Shown piece by piece: positions 17,352 to 26,863 of a stretch of DNA of 64,000 nt (the stretch's first letter is position 1; each line of letters starts with the position of its first letter). Position numbers and translations under genes: made by a program. The stretch covers positions 1,240,001 through 1,304,000 of the forward strand of contig OY969805.1 in NCBI GenBank assembly GCA_963703325.1, read 5' to 3'. This stretch comes from Aquilonibacter sp963703325 (GTDB lineage: Bacteria; Vulcanimicrobiota; Vulcanimicrobiia; Vulcanimicrobiales; Vulcanimicrobiaceae). The notes under the pieces were generated by a model. That model did no database searches. It worked only from the letters and a program-made list of their open reading frames with translations, and was not told the DNA's origin.

Positions 17352-18410
17352 TTAGTGGGTATATTTGTCGTTGAAGTACGCGTGGATCGGCGGATGGTCG
17401 CGCAGCGTTTGCAGCGCGGTCGCGGCGTGTCCGCGGGCATACCCATTGCCGACGATCATCGTGACGTCTCGGCCAACGCCCTCGGCGCCCAGCGCCGCGG
17501 CTGTGAACGACGTCGACATCGAGAAGAAATAGACGGTGCCGCCGTCCCTGGTACAAAGAATCGAACCGAGTTCGGTCTCCGGCACGTTGACGCAGTTGAT
17601 CGTCACGTCCGCAAGCTCCGGCGCAATCGCAGCCAGCTTCTCACTGAGCGCGAGGGTGTCGCGTGCGTCGGCAACGAGAAAGGTGTCGACGAAGTTGTGC
17701 TCGATCAGCAGACGAGCCGCAGCGGTGCGGTCGGACGGCGCGACGCCGATCACGCGGCCGCGCTCGCCGACGCGCGCTTTCGCGCTCGCGCAGGCAAGCA
17801 TGCCGCTCTTGCCGTCGGCGCCGATGACGACGACGGTGTCACCGGCGTTGCACAGACGCGCCACTTGCGCAGGTGCGCCGGCAACGTCGAGTACGGCAAG
17901 CGCCACATTCTCGTCGATGTCGCCGGGAAGCGTAGCCCAGAGCCCCGAGGCGAAGAGGATGGCCTTGCCGCGAATCCAGATGCGCCCGGTTTGGACGCAG
18001 ACCTTCGCGATCGACTCGATGTGCAATGGTGTCAGCGTGAGCGATACCAGCGATGCGATGCGCTGGCCTTCGCGGAGATCGATGTGTTCGCACAAATCTT
18101 TGCCGATCGCCTCGACGTTTCCAATGAACATGCCGCCGCTGCCGGTTACGGAATTATGCTGCTTGCCGCGTTCGCGCACGATGCCAAACACGTGCTCGGC
18201 GATGCGCGCCTCATCACCGTCGCAGGCGTCGGCGATCTGCTTGAACGAGGCTGAATCGATGTTGAGGACATCGACGTTGCACAAAATCTCGTTATCACGC
18301 GCAACCGGCGTATTGTCGAGTTTCCACGCGTTTTGCGGCATGGCGCCGGGCGGATCGATAACGCGATGCGTGCCGAGCGGGTGTAAACGCCGGCGCGAGG
18401 CGATGCTCAC
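17352..18410 (-). CDS. kdd: L-erythro-3,5-diaminohexanoate dehydrogenase
   Basis: 352 residues. The N-terminus (HRVIDPPGAMPQNAWKLDNT), IGNVEAIGKDL and the Rossmann segment VVVIGADGKSGMLAC match the lysine-fermentation dehydrogenase that oxidises 3,5-diaminohexanoate to 5-amino-3-oxohexanoate with NAD. It overlaps the upstream lrp gene by 4 nt and is followed 10 nt later by kamA. The intermediate step, beta-lysine 5,6-aminomutase (kamDE), and the later kce/kal steps are not in this window. Confidence 0.88.
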   Translation of the reverse strand: MSIASRRRLHPLGTHRVIDPPGAMPQNAWKLDNTPVARDNEILCNVDVLNIDSASFKQIADACDGDEARIAEHVFGIVRERGKQHNSVTGSGGMFIGNVEAIGKDLCEHIDLREGQRIASLVSLTLTPLHIESIAKVCVQTGRIWIRGKAILFASGLWATLPGDIDENVALAVLDVAGAPAQVARLCNAGDTVVVIGADGKSGMLACASAKARVGERGRVIGVAPSDRTAAARLLIEHNFVDTFLVADARDTLALSEKLAAIAPELADVTINCVNVPETELGSILCTRDGGTVYFFSMSTSFTAAALGAEGVGRDVTMIVGNGYARGHAATALQTLRDHPPIHAYFNDKYTH

Positions 18411-18874
18411 GAACGCACCGAGATGCCGTCGCGCTCGAACGGCGTGTTGAGCACGATGGTCGTCTTCGTGCGCGCCATGCCCGGCAATGCCTTGAGGCGC
18501 GAGAGCAGCTCGTCGAGATGCTGCGTCGATCGGGTCATCACTTTGCAGACGAACGACTCCTCGCCCGCGACGGAATGGACTTCACACACTTCCGGCATCT
18601 CGCTCAACGCTTTGGTAAACCGATCGTAGTTGGCGTCTGGAGCTGTATAACAACTTACGAACGCAATCAGTTCGAGGCCAAGGCTGCGGCCGTCGAGCTG
18701 CGCGCTGTAGCCCCGGATGTGGCCGCGCTGCTCGAGTCGTTTCACGCGGTCGTGAACGGCCGGCGCCTTGAGTCCTACGAGCGCACCGAGCTCGGCAAAG
18801 GTCGCACGAGCGTTGCGTTGCAGTGCTTCCAGCAGCGCCAGGTCGAGTTGATCGAGATCGTCAGCTACTATCAT
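18407..18874 (-). CDS. Lrp/AsnC-family transcriptional regulator
   Basis: 155 residues: an N-terminal helix-turn-helix (LDQLDLALLEALQRNARATF, KAPAVHDRVKRLEQRGHIRG), then the RAM/AsnC ligand domain (FVSCYTAPDANYDRFTKALS, MTRSTQHLDELLSRL, TTIVLNTPFER). First gene of the lrp-kdd-kamA operon and overlapping kdd by 4 nt, so it most likely controls lysine or beta-lysine catabolism in response to an amino acid. Confidence 0.92.
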   Translation of the reverse strand: MIVADDLDQLDLALLEALQRNARATFAELGALVGLKAPAVHDRVKRLEQRGHIRGYSAQLDGRSLGLELIAFVSCYTAPDANYDRFTKALSEMPEVCEVHSVAGEESFVCKVMTRSTQHLDELLSRLKALPGMARTKTTIVLNTPFERDGISVRS

Positions 18875-19058
18875 ATTCGGCCGTTTCGCTAGATGTCAGA
18901 AAAACGTTCGGAGAATCTACTCTATCACCCATTATTTATTCGTTCAAGTAGGCCGAATTGCCTTACTCGGCCTGCCAGGGAGCCTCTTTCACCTAAGGCA
19001 AGCAGTCTGGTGTCCCGGTTATCGGGAGACCTACGTGTGGGCGAAAGGAAGAATGACC
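18875..19058 (+). promoter_or_regulatory. Divergent control region between lrp and an unknown small gene
   Basis: An AT-rich core lies near 18925-18945. On the minus strand TTGAAC and TAGAGT, 17 bp apart, could be the lrp promoter. On the plus side two hairpins precede the small gene: AGGCCGA (18950-18956) with TCGGCCT (18967-18973), and TCCCG with CGGGA around 19012-19030. No T-tract follows either, so they are not terminators. They match no riboswitch I can recognise. Confidence 0.35.
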
Positions 19059-19475
19059 ATGAGTGAATCGACGAGCATCCTCGGCACGGCCAACCTTGCC
19101 GGCGACCTCAAGCTCGGCAACGGCGCCTCGTTTTGGGCCTATATCTCGCCGCAAAACGACACCGCGAAAAACGTCAACCACTGGTCGGTCGTAATCCGGA
19201 AAGTCGATCAGAATGGCAAGGTCATCTGGGAAGGCTTCATCAACTCGGACAATCCGCGCCGGCAACTCCAAACGCCGGGACTCTCGGGCATCTTCACGGT
19301 GACCGTGGACGGCTCGGGACCCACGACGCCCGAGCAGCAGTTCAAGCCGCAACCGGGGACCCAGCCTAATATCGGCTGCAACAGCAATTGCGCCGCGATG
19401 GTTGGTATCGTGTCGAACGCGGCCGGAACCTCGGCAAACTACTGGACCGTGTGGGACGCAATCTGCAAGCCGTGA
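19059..19475 (+). CDS. Small protein of unknown function
   Basis: 138 residues from the ATG at 19059; GGAAG (19047-19051) is 7 nt upstream, which decides against the ATG at 19053 and the GTG at 19035. No signal peptide or membrane segment. Beta-rich, with regular strands such as SFWAYISPQNDT and NHWSVVIRKVDQNGKVIWEG, Pro/Gln-rich in the middle (FKPQPGTQPNIG), and two close cysteines (GCNSNC). Family not recognised. It precedes the solute-binding lipoprotein gene on the same strand by 22 nt. Confidence 0.6.
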   Translation: MSESTSILGTANLAGDLKLGNGASFWAYISPQNDTAKNVNHWSVVIRKVDQNGKVIWEGFINSDNPRRQLQTPGLSGIFTVTVDGSGPTTPEQQFKPQPGTQPNIGCNSNCAAMVGIVSNAAGTSANYWTVWDAICKP

Positions 19476-19497
19476 GCTAACGCAGGGCGAGGGCACA

Positions 19498-21108
19498 GTG
19501 GCGGTCGATATGTTCGCGATGCGCGCCGCTTATCGACTCCTTGGTGTCCTCGCCGCTCTTTTCGCAATAAGCGGATGTGCCCGAAGCGGCGAACCTGCAC
19601 CGGCCTTGCCGGGTGTCTTGCGGTTCGCTCTCGCGGCCGACCCGACGACGCTCGACCCGCTGTTCCTCCACCCGGACGCAGCCTTGGTCGAAGCGCAAGC
19701 CGCGCGCCTCGCTTTCGAACCGTTCGTCGATTTCGACCGGTCGGGAAAACCCGTCCCCGCGCTGCTCGACCGTCTGCCGACCGTCTCCCCGGACGGACGT
19801 ACGATCGTCTACCATTTACGCGCGGTGCAATGGAGTGACGGCGTTGCGGTGACGAGCAGCGACGTGCTCTTTACCTTGCACGCGATCCTCGATCCGCGCA
19901 ACCCGGTGCGATCGACGCAGGGATATGACCTCATCGATCGAGCAACCGCGCCTGATCCGCGCACGATCATCTTTCATCTCAAGCGCGCCTGGGCGCCGGC
20001 CGCGCTTGGATATTTCTCCTACGGGACGACGCCGCAATTCGTGTTGCCGGCACACGTGCTGCAAGCGCAAGCACCACTCGATCGCGCGCCATTTTCGGCC
20101 GCGCCGACGGTCGGCGATGGGCCGTACACTTTTCTGTCGTGGCAGCGCGGGAACGCGATTCGCTATCGCGCGAACCCCCGCTACTGGCGTGGAAAGCCCG
20201 CGATCGCCGAACTCGACGTTCGCATCGTGACCGATCCTGGAAGCAATCTGTTGATGTTGCGAACCGGAGCGCTCGACTGGAATCTGGTCGCCCCGGTGCA
20301 GTACGCGATGATCGCCACGGAACCGGGGTTGCGCTTTGTCACCGCGCCGACTGCGGTCATCGCCGGACTTGTCATGAATACTACCCACACGCCGCTTGAC
20401 GATCCGCGCGTACGGCGCGCGATCGCCATGTCGATCGATCGTAACGCGATCAGCGAGAAAATTACGCTTGGGAAATATCCGGTCACGAACATGATCCAGC
20501 CGCAGTTCTCGTGGGCGTTCGATCCGCAGGTTCGTCAACCGTCCTACGATCCGAGCGCGGCCGATGCGGCGTTCGATGCCGCCGGTTGGCGGCGTGGCGC
20601 CGACGGCACGCGCGCGCGCAACGGCGTGCCCATGCATCTCGTCTACGTCGCGTTTCCCGAGACGGTGAGCGGGATGCGGATCGCGACCGTGGTGCAGGCT
20701 GCGCTGCGCGACCGCGGTGTCGCGGTGACGGTCAAGAGCATCAGCAACGCGCAGCTATTTCTGCCGCAGACGGGGACACTCGCGACCGGGAACTTCGATC
20801 TCGCGTACGTGCCGTTCACGATGGGTGCCGATCCCGACGACAGCGACGTGCTGGCGTGCAACGCGCCGTCGAATTACATGCACTGGTGCGACGCCGAGGT
20901 TGACGCGCTCGAGCGGGCCGCGCTTTCGACCGTCGACGCGACGCGCCGCCGGGAACTCTACGGCGCGATCGGCCGGCGCGTGGCCGACCAGGTGCCGCTG
21001 CTCTATCTCTTCAATGCCCGCTATGTGTACGCATATCGGGAGCGCCTGAAGAATTTTGCCCCCAACGCGTTTTTGCCGACTTGGAATGCGTGGGCGTGGC
21101 AGCTATGA
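19498..21108 (+). CDS. Peptide/oligopeptide-type ABC transporter solute-binding lipoprotein (SBP family 5)
   Basis: 536 residues from a GTG at 19498; the ATG at 19510 is an alternative. A lipoprotein signal ends at the lipobox ISGC. The mature protein follows SBP_bac_5: VLRFALAADPTTLDPLF, LAFEPFVDFDRSGKPVPALL, then VQWSDGVAVTSSDVLFTL, and late VRRAIAMSIDRNAI. It should capture peptides, nickel-type complexes or similar solutes at the membrane. No permease or ATPase gene is nearby, so its transporter must be encoded elsewhere. Its stop overlaps the next start (ATGA). Confidence 0.88.
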   Translation: MAVDMFAMRAAYRLLGVLAALFAISGCARSGEPAPALPGVLRFALAADPTTLDPLFLHPDAALVEAQAARLAFEPFVDFDRSGKPVPALLDRLPTVSPDGRTIVYHLRAVQWSDGVAVTSSDVLFTLHAILDPRNPVRSTQGYDLIDRATAPDPRTIIFHLKRAWAPAALGYFSYGTTPQFVLPAHVLQAQAPLDRAPFSAAPTVGDGPYTFLSWQRGNAIRYRANPRYWRGKPAIAELDVRIVTDPGSNLLMLRTGALDWNLVAPVQYAMIATEPGLRFVTAPTAVIAGLVMNTTHTPLDDPRVRRAIAMSIDRNAISEKITLGKYPVTNMIQPQFSWAFDPQVRQPSYDPSAADAAFDAAGWRRGADGTRARNGVPMHLVYVAFPETVSGMRIATVVQAALRDRGVAVTVKSISNAQLFLPQTGTLATGNFDLAYVPFTMGADPDDSDVLACNAPSNYMHWCDAEVDALERAALSTVDATRRRELYGAIGRRVADQVPLLYLFNARYVYAYRERLKNFAPNAFLPTWNAWAWQL

Positions 21109-22613
21109 AGAACGTCGAGCGGGTTGCAATCGTCGCCGTGCATGGGGTGGACGCTCACCCGCGCTACGAGTTTCAAGATCAGGTTGCCGGGGATCTCTGC
21201 GCGCGGCTAAATGAGCGCGCCGGCAAGAAGAAGCTGTGGACGCTCGACGTGATCAATCCGCGCAACGTGCTCGAGCCGGGAGCGGATGATCCGTTGCCCA
21301 CGACGAGCCGAGTGCGCCTCGCTGCCGACGATGGGGTCGAGCCGAAGCAGAGCTTCTACGACGTGATCGAGGCCTATTGGAGTCCGATCGACAAAGGCGC
21401 CACCAACTGGCTCTCGGTGTTGATGTGGATTTTCAATGCCGTGTTTGCGCCGTTCAATACGGCGGCGCGCGTCGAGGCGCCGTTCGCGAAGCAGTTCTTC
21501 GACTATGGATTCATCGGCGGCGCGTTGCTGCTGGCGTTCGTGCTCTTCGGACTTTCGGTGACGGCGGTGTGGCTCTCGGGCGTCAACGTGCTCACGATCA
21601 CTGGTTTGATGACCCATTCGAGTGTGGGCGACGCGGTAACCGTGCTCAACGCGAATGCCTCGGCACCCGGCGGTGCGCGCATCAAAATCGTCGTCTGGCT
21701 GCTGGTGGGGACGCTCGGCGCGTTTTTGATTGGCCAAGCCCTCGAAGCGATCCTCAAGACGTGGGTGCAGCGCAGGGCGTTGCGTAAGAACCCCGCGGCG
21801 ATTTGGCATCGCGCGCTTGCCATCGGTGTTCTCGTCATCATCGGCGGCGCATTGATCTATGCGATGGCGGTCGCCAAGTTTCCCAAGGGCTCGATGGGCT
21901 GGCCCGGTGTCGGCTTGCTGATCGGCATCTTCCTTGCCTTTCAAATTGGGTACGGATTGCTCATCGGCTTCATCGTCGGATTCTTCGGCGACGTGCAAGT
22001 CTACACCACACGCGACGAAAACGACGCCAAATTTTACGGTCTACGTGATGCAATTTTGGACACGGCGGTAACGGCGATCATGCGGGCGGTCACCCCGGCG
22101 CGCAACGGTGGATTCGAGTACGATCGCGTGATCGTGCTCTCGCACAGTCTGGGTGGCACGATCGCTACCGACGCAATCACCCGGCTCAAGCAGGCCTGCG
22201 AACAGGGCGCCCTCGAGCCCGAACGCTTTGCCTTGGTTCGTGCGTTTGCGATGCTCGGCTCGTCGCTGGAGAAGACGCGCTACTTTTTCGACGTCGCGGG
22301 TACGACGCCGTCGGTGTCGTACGAAGCCTGGCGCGGTACGGCATTCGAGAAGATCTTCGGCAGCGACGAGTCGCTGCTCGCCGCGAAGGCCGGTTCCCGT
22401 ATCTTCTGGGTGAACTACTGGTACTTCCAGGATCCGATCTGCAACGAGATCCGGACGTACAAGGACGTCTGCCGCAATGAGAAGGGGAGCCGTCACATGA
22501 CGTTGCTGCAGCCGCTCATTCACTCCGACTACCTCGACGATCCGTGGGTCTGGTCTTCGTCGAAGGACGGCTCGCATCTCGGATTGCTGGATATCATTGC
22601 GCCAGAAGCCTAA
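21105..22613 (+). CDS. Membrane protein with alpha/beta-hydrolase-like domain
   Basis: 502 residues from the ATG at 21105, overlapping the solute-binding gene's stop. It opens with VAIVAVHGVDAHPRYEFQDQ, like the HG oxyanion segment of alpha/beta-hydrolases. Then come four hydrophobic helices (about 140-165, 195-220, 235-255, 265-290) and a C-terminal half with the nucleophile-like SHSLGG (VIVLSHSLGGTIATDAI). The layout matches large uncharacterised membrane hydrolases or lipase-like proteins of soil bacteria. Substrate unknown. Confidence 0.6.
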   Translation: MKNVERVAIVAVHGVDAHPRYEFQDQVAGDLCARLNERAGKKKLWTLDVINPRNVLEPGADDPLPTTSRVRLAADDGVEPKQSFYDVIEAYWSPIDKGATNWLSVLMWIFNAVFAPFNTAARVEAPFAKQFFDYGFIGGALLLAFVLFGLSVTAVWLSGVNVLTITGLMTHSSVGDAVTVLNANASAPGGARIKIVVWLLVGTLGAFLIGQALEAILKTWVQRRALRKNPAAIWHRALAIGVLVIIGGALIYAMAVAKFPKGSMGWPGVGLLIGIFLAFQIGYGLLIGFIVGFFGDVQVYTTRDENDAKFYGLRDAILDTAVTAIMRAVTPARNGGFEYDRVIVLSHSLGGTIATDAITRLKQACEQGALEPERFALVRAFAMLGSSLEKTRYFFDVAGTTPSVSYEAWRGTAFEKIFGSDESLLAAKAGSRIFWVNYWYFQDPICNEIRTYKDVCRNEKGSRHMTLLQPLIHSDYLDDPWVWSSSKDGSHLGLLDIIAPEA

Positions 22614-23428
22614 AAGCCTCGAATGCGTTTGCGCAGCCACCGTTTGTGCTGATCGGCGACGCGCGTCCAGAGTGCATCGCTTGGCTCGATTGTCAGGCCG
22701 AAATGATCCCGCAAAATACGCTCGAGCGATTGCTGCGACGACGCCGATTCTTCGTTCATGTGGGCCGGTGAATAGATGCGCAGCGCCGCATTGGTCAATG
22801 TCGCCATGCCGTTTTCAGTGAGTTGCGAACAGACCAGCGTCTGAACAAAGGGAGATTCGCTGGTCGTGGCGAGACTACGGTTGGCCGCGTCGATGGCCGC
22901 CGGGTCGACGGGTTCACCGCTGAAATCATACGTGGCGCCGTTCTCGCGATGGTTGTAGAAGCGCCAATAGTTGCCGTGGCACGTCAGCTTGAAGTCGAAG
23001 CGGCCGTCGTTGAACGTGCCTTCGCGCAGCGGCGTTGGCGTGAGGAAACCGTTGCCGAAGCCGACGTCGGCAAGATACGGCTCGTCGAGATGCACGAGCA
23101 GCGCGACATGATTGATCGGAGCACCTTCGACGGGGCGGCTGCGATTGACGGTTGCGCCGATGAGATCGACGCGCAACCCGATTTGCTTGATCACCCAGGC
23201 GAAGAGCAGGTTGTGTTCAAAGCACCAGCCGCCGCGTTCACGCACGACCAGCTTTTCAAAGATCCGCTCCGGCTCGAGCGACGGCACGCCGCCGAGCTGC
23301 ACGTCGATGTTCTCGAAGGGAATGGCGAGCAGATGCGCGCGATGGAGATTGTGCAGCGTCTGCCGTGTCGGGGAGAGCGGCCCGCCGTACTTGATTCGTC
23401 GCAGGTAGCGATGCAGTTTGAGCGACAC
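22610..23428 (-). CDS. nat: Arylamine N-acetyltransferase
   Basis: 272 residues with the full catalytic triad: Cys69 in RGGWCFEHN, His107 in INHVALLV and Asp121 in YLADVGFG, at family-standard spacing. The usual Tyr before the Cys is Trp here. The enzyme transfers acetyl or longer acyl groups from CoA to aromatic amines and hydrazines. It follows the GH92 gene by 9 nt and is the last gene of the transhydrogenase operon. It overlaps the convergent hydrolase gene by 4 nt. Confidence 0.93.
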   Translation of the reverse strand: MSLKLHRYLRRIKYGGPLSPTRQTLHNLHRAHLLAIPFENIDVQLGGVPSLEPERIFEKLVVRERGGWCFEHNLLFAWVIKQIGLRVDLIGATVNRSRPVEGAPINHVALLVHLDEPYLADVGFGNGFLTPTPLREGTFNDGRFDFKLTCHGNYWRFYNHRENGATYDFSGEPVDPAAIDAANRSLATTSESPFVQTLVCSQLTENGMATLTNAALRIYSPAHMNEESASSQQSLERILRDHFGLTIEPSDALWTRVADQHKRWLRKRIRGF

Positions 23429-23437
23429 GAAAAGTCC

Positions 23438-26400
23438 TTAGTGCGGGATAGCGATCGTATATGCTCCGCCGCTGCCGAGAAAGAGCGGTGCCGACGCGTG
23501 TCCGTCGCGATCTACGCGCACGAGCGCGTTCCCCCGGTGTAAGATCACGTATGCGGCCGAACCGTCCCGGGTCCATTCGACGTCGAACGGCTGACCACCG
23601 ACCGTGATGGCCGGTCGTGCGGTATTGGTGGTGAGGTCGATTGGCGTCACGGTCGTGGTCGCATAGTTCGTGACGTAGGCAAGCTGGCCGCTCGGATCGA
23701 CCGCGATGTAATTCGGCTCGACGCCGACCGGGACGGTCGCCACGGTTCGCGAGGTCGAAAGATCGACGATCGTCACGGTGTTCTCGCCGTTGTTGACGGC
23801 ATAGAGCGACTTGCCGTCGGGCGAGAGTGCAAGACCGCAGGGACGCTGGCCGACCGCGATCGGCGCGAGCAGCGTGCGGGCATTGGCATCGACAACCGCC
23901 ACGGCGTTCGAGCCCTGCGTGGTCACGTAGAGGCGCGAGCCGTCACGAGCGATCGCGATGTAGCGCGGTCCGGTGCCGACGTCGAGTGCTTTGCCAGCTC
24001 GCAGCGTACGTACGTCGATGGGTTCGATGGTGCCGTCGTCGTAGTTCGCGACCCAAACCGTCGCGCCGTCGGGCGCGATCGCAAGGCCGTTGGGCGAGTT
24101 GCCGACACCGATCTCCGCAATCACTCTGTTGCGCACGGTGTCGATCACGCTGATCGTCTTGGCACCGCGATCGGCGATGAAGTACAGGTGACCGTCGCGC
24201 GAGAGCACGCCGTCGCGCGGCTCGTCCCTGACCGTGATCCGGGCACCGAGTGCGCCGGTGCGGGGATCGTACGGCATCACGGTGTCGTCAAAGCGGTTGG
24301 CGATCCATGCGAGCGGCAGCTGTTCGCCGTCGTGCGCGGCCACGACGTTGGCGATCGCGGGCTCGACGCGGGCACCGTTGTCGTCGACCGCCGTGACGTG
24401 CACGTTATACAAGCCGCTCGTCGCCGTCGCGACCGTTAACGCGACGATCTGCGCGGCGTTCGGCGCGAGGTGCAGTACGCCGGCGGCCGGCGTCACCGAG
24501 AAGCCGGATTGTTCCGGAATCGACCACGTCACGGTAGCCGGTGCGCTGCCGGTGTTGCGAAACGTTACGTTGATCGAGCCATTGCTGTTGCCGGGATCCA
24601 CTTGTACCGCGTCGGGCGGGATGTCGATGCGGACGGCGCTCGAGGGCGGGAAAGCTGCGGAGCTCGGCGCAAACGCCGGCATCGCATCGCCGTCTGCGGT
24701 ACCCCAGGCCTTGTTCGGCGTCGATGCAAGGTCGAACGCCAGATGCACGCTGCCGCGCAATGGCAGCGCCAGCCACGTGTGCGCCGTCGCGACACCGTTC
24801 ACGCGCACGGCGGCGATGTACGGCGTCGTTGCTGACGCTGCGGGAGCATCGATCGTGATCGTTGGGCCGTTCGGCGCATGAATCACGATGTGTGAGAACA
24901 GCGGCGTGCCGATATCGAGTTCGCGCACGGCGGGAAATTGCGGATAGAGACCCATCGCCGACCACGCATACCACGCGCTCATCGTGCCAAGATCGTCGTT
25001 CCCCGGAATGCCGTCGGGCGTTTCCATGTACAGCGTCGTCATCACCGTGCGCACGATCGTTTGTTCGCGCCACGGTTCACCCGCAGCGAGATACGCCCAC
25101 GGCGATCCGAGGCTGGGTTCGTTGCCCATCCATGCGTACGGCTTGGTTTCATCGGCGTTGAGCTGCGAGAAGAAGGCGTCGAGCTTGCCGACGGTCGCGT
25201 CGCGACCGCCCATGCCGCGAACGAGATCGGGCAGATCTTGCGGCACCATCCAGGTGTACTGCGCGGCGTTGCCTTCTTGGAAGCCGTTCTGACCCGAGTC
25301 GCCGATCGCCGTTTGTTCGAAGGCGCCCGCCTCACTTCGCGGCGCGATCCAGCCCGTCTGCGTATCGAAGATCGTCGTCCAATTGTTCGCGCGCGGCAAG
25401 AAACGTTGGTACGCGTTCGCGTCGCCGGTCGCGCGGGCGAAGGCGGCGATCGCCGCGTCGTCGAGCGCGTATTCCAGCGTCTCCGACGCACCGTTCGGTA
25501 CCGGCGAGACGGAGGTCGTGTAGCGATTGGGGATGTAGCCGCGCTGCTGGTAGTCCGCGGATTGCGGCCGCTCGAGATACCAGCCATATCCCGGTGGGCT
25601 CGTCGTGTCGCTCGCGCCTTTGATCATGGCTTGCAATGCCGTGCGCACGTCGAAATCCCGCGCCCCGAACGCGTAGCCGCCGGCGATCACGGGATCGACG
25701 GAGTCGCCGCCCATGACACTGCTCGGCTGATTGACGACCGGCCAGCGCGGAAGCCAGCCGCTCTGCGCGTACGCATCGACGAGCGACTGTTCCATGTCGC
25801 TCACGCGATCGGGCACGAGCAACGCGATCAACGGAATCTCGGTGCGGTAGATGTCCCAGTCGGAATAGTTCGCGTACTCGGCGTGGCCGGCGTGCACGGT
25901 ATGCACGTTCCCATCGAACCCGCGGTAGCGCCCGTCAGCGTCGCTGATGAGATTGGGGTGCAGCATCGTATGGTAGAGCGCCGTATAGAACTGACGCTGC
26001 TCGCTGCGCGTGCCGCCGCTAATCTCGACGCGTCCGAGCATCTGCTGCCATGCGTCGAGCGCGGCACTCCGGACGGTAGCGATGTTCCAGCTCTTCGCCT
26101 CCGCGGCGAGATTCTTGCTCGCGCCTTGCGCATCGACGAACGAGATCGCGACTTGGACGCGCACGATCGCGTTGTGGGTCGTATCGAAACGCGCCCACGC
26201 GCCGGCGTGCGGGCCGCGTCCGCCGTTGAAGAGGCCGGCGTCGGCAAACGGCCGATCGAAGCGCGCAACGAAGTAGACCGTGTAACGGTCGGGCATACCG
26301 CAGAAGAAACCGCTCGAGGCGGAGCCCGCGATCTCATTCGCGCCGACGATGCGCGCCGACGCGTCGGTGACGCCGGCCTGATTCGATGCGGCGTTGATCA

Positions 26401-26863
26401 TGAGGAACGCGTTGGTGCTTGCCGGAAACGTGAAGACACCGAGGCCGGTGCGGTTGGTCGCGCTCAACTCCGCGCGGATGGTGGGCGAGCCGACGTTGAC
26501 CGCATAGTAGCCGGGCACCGCAATCTCGCCGTCGTGCGAGAACGGCTGCTGCGTTGCAAGGTCGAGTTGTTTGGGGCCGACGACCGGCAGCATCGCGAAA
26601 TCGCCGAAAACGTTGCAGCCCGGTCCGCTCAGGTGCGTGAGGCTAAATCCGGTAATGGCTTTGTCGGTGTACTCGTAGCCGCCGCCGGCGTTTTGTGACG
26701 GCGTATCGGGGCTCCACTGCAGCATTCCGAACGGCATGTCCGCGCCGGGAAAGGTATCGATCGGACCGCCGACTTGCGTGCCCGATGTCCCGATGAACGG
26801 GTCGACGAGCGATGCGGGAGCCATCAGGGCGGCGAGTACCATGGATGCGAGCAGCGGAATCAT
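23438..26863 (-). CDS. Secreted GH92 alpha-mannosidase fused to a YVTN beta-propeller
   Basis: 1141 residues. Signal peptide about 1-18. GH92 domain about 19-720: VDPFIGTSGTQVGGPIDTFP, FPGADMPFGMLQWSPDT, GFSLTHLSGPGC and the active-site stretch GIPGNDDLGTMSAWYAWSAM with the catalytic Asp. Then an NPCBM/CARDB-like beta-sandwich (about 740-830) and a C-terminal propeller of YVTN/NHL repeats (about 840-1140; each repeat contains a P.G..LAI.PDG-type turn). GH92 enzymes are calcium-dependent exo-alpha-mannosidases acting on mannan or N-glycans. Its start overlaps the ridA-like stop (ATGA). Confidence 0.9.
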   Translation of the reverse strand: MIPLLASMVLAALMAPASLVDPFIGTSGTQVGGPIDTFPGADMPFGMLQWSPDTPSQNAGGGYEYTDKAITGFSLTHLSGPGCNVFGDFAMLPVVGPKQLDLATQQPFSHDGEIAVPGYYAVNVGSPTIRAELSATNRTGLGVFTFPASTNAFLMINAASNQAGVTDASARIVGANEIAGSASSGFFCGMPDRYTVYFVARFDRPFADAGLFNGGRGPHAGAWARFDTTHNAIVRVQVAISFVDAQGASKNLAAEAKSWNIATVRSAALDAWQQMLGRVEISGGTRSEQRQFYTALYHTMLHPNLISDADGRYRGFDGNVHTVHAGHAEYANYSDWDIYRTEIPLIALLVPDRVSDMEQSLVDAYAQSGWLPRWPVVNQPSSVMGGDSVDPVIAGGYAFGARDFDVRTALQAMIKGASDTTSPPGYGWYLERPQSADYQQRGYIPNRYTTSVSPVPNGASETLEYALDDAAIAAFARATGDANAYQRFLPRANNWTTIFDTQTGWIAPRSEAGAFEQTAIGDSGQNGFQEGNAAQYTWMVPQDLPDLVRGMGGRDATVGKLDAFFSQLNADETKPYAWMGNEPSLGSPWAYLAAGEPWREQTIVRTVMTTLYMETPDGIPGNDDLGTMSAWYAWSAMGLYPQFPAVRELDIGTPLFSHIVIHAPNGPTITIDAPAASATTPYIAAVRVNGVATAHTWLALPLRGSVHLAFDLASTPNKAWGTADGDAMPAFAPSSAAFPPSSAVRIDIPPDAVQVDPGNSNGSINVTFRNTGSAPATVTWSIPEQSGFSVTPAAGVLHLAPNAAQIVALTVATATSGLYNVHVTAVDDNGARVEPAIANVVAAHDGEQLPLAWIANRFDDTVMPYDPRTGALGARITVRDEPRDGVLSRDGHLYFIADRGAKTISVIDTVRNRVIAEIGVGNSPNGLAIAPDGATVWVANYDDGTIEPIDVRTLRAGKALDVGTGPRYIAIARDGSRLYVTTQGSNAVAVVDANARTLLAPIAVGQRPCGLALSPDGKSLYAVNNGENTVTIVDLSTSRTVATVPVGVEPNYIAVDPSGQLAYVTNYATTTVTPIDLTTNTARPAITVGGQPFDVEWTRDGSAAYVILHRGNALVRVDRDGHASAPLFLGSGGAYTIAIPH

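Noticed and set aside
18950..19035. Riboswitch in front of the small gene at 19059
   Set aside because: Two hairpins exist but none of the conserved cores I know (GEMM, TPP, cobalamin, glycine, ydaO) is present.
24938..26698. 586-residue plus-strand frame inside the GH92 gene
   Set aside because: Same kind of antisense shadow; GH92 motifs are on the minus strand.
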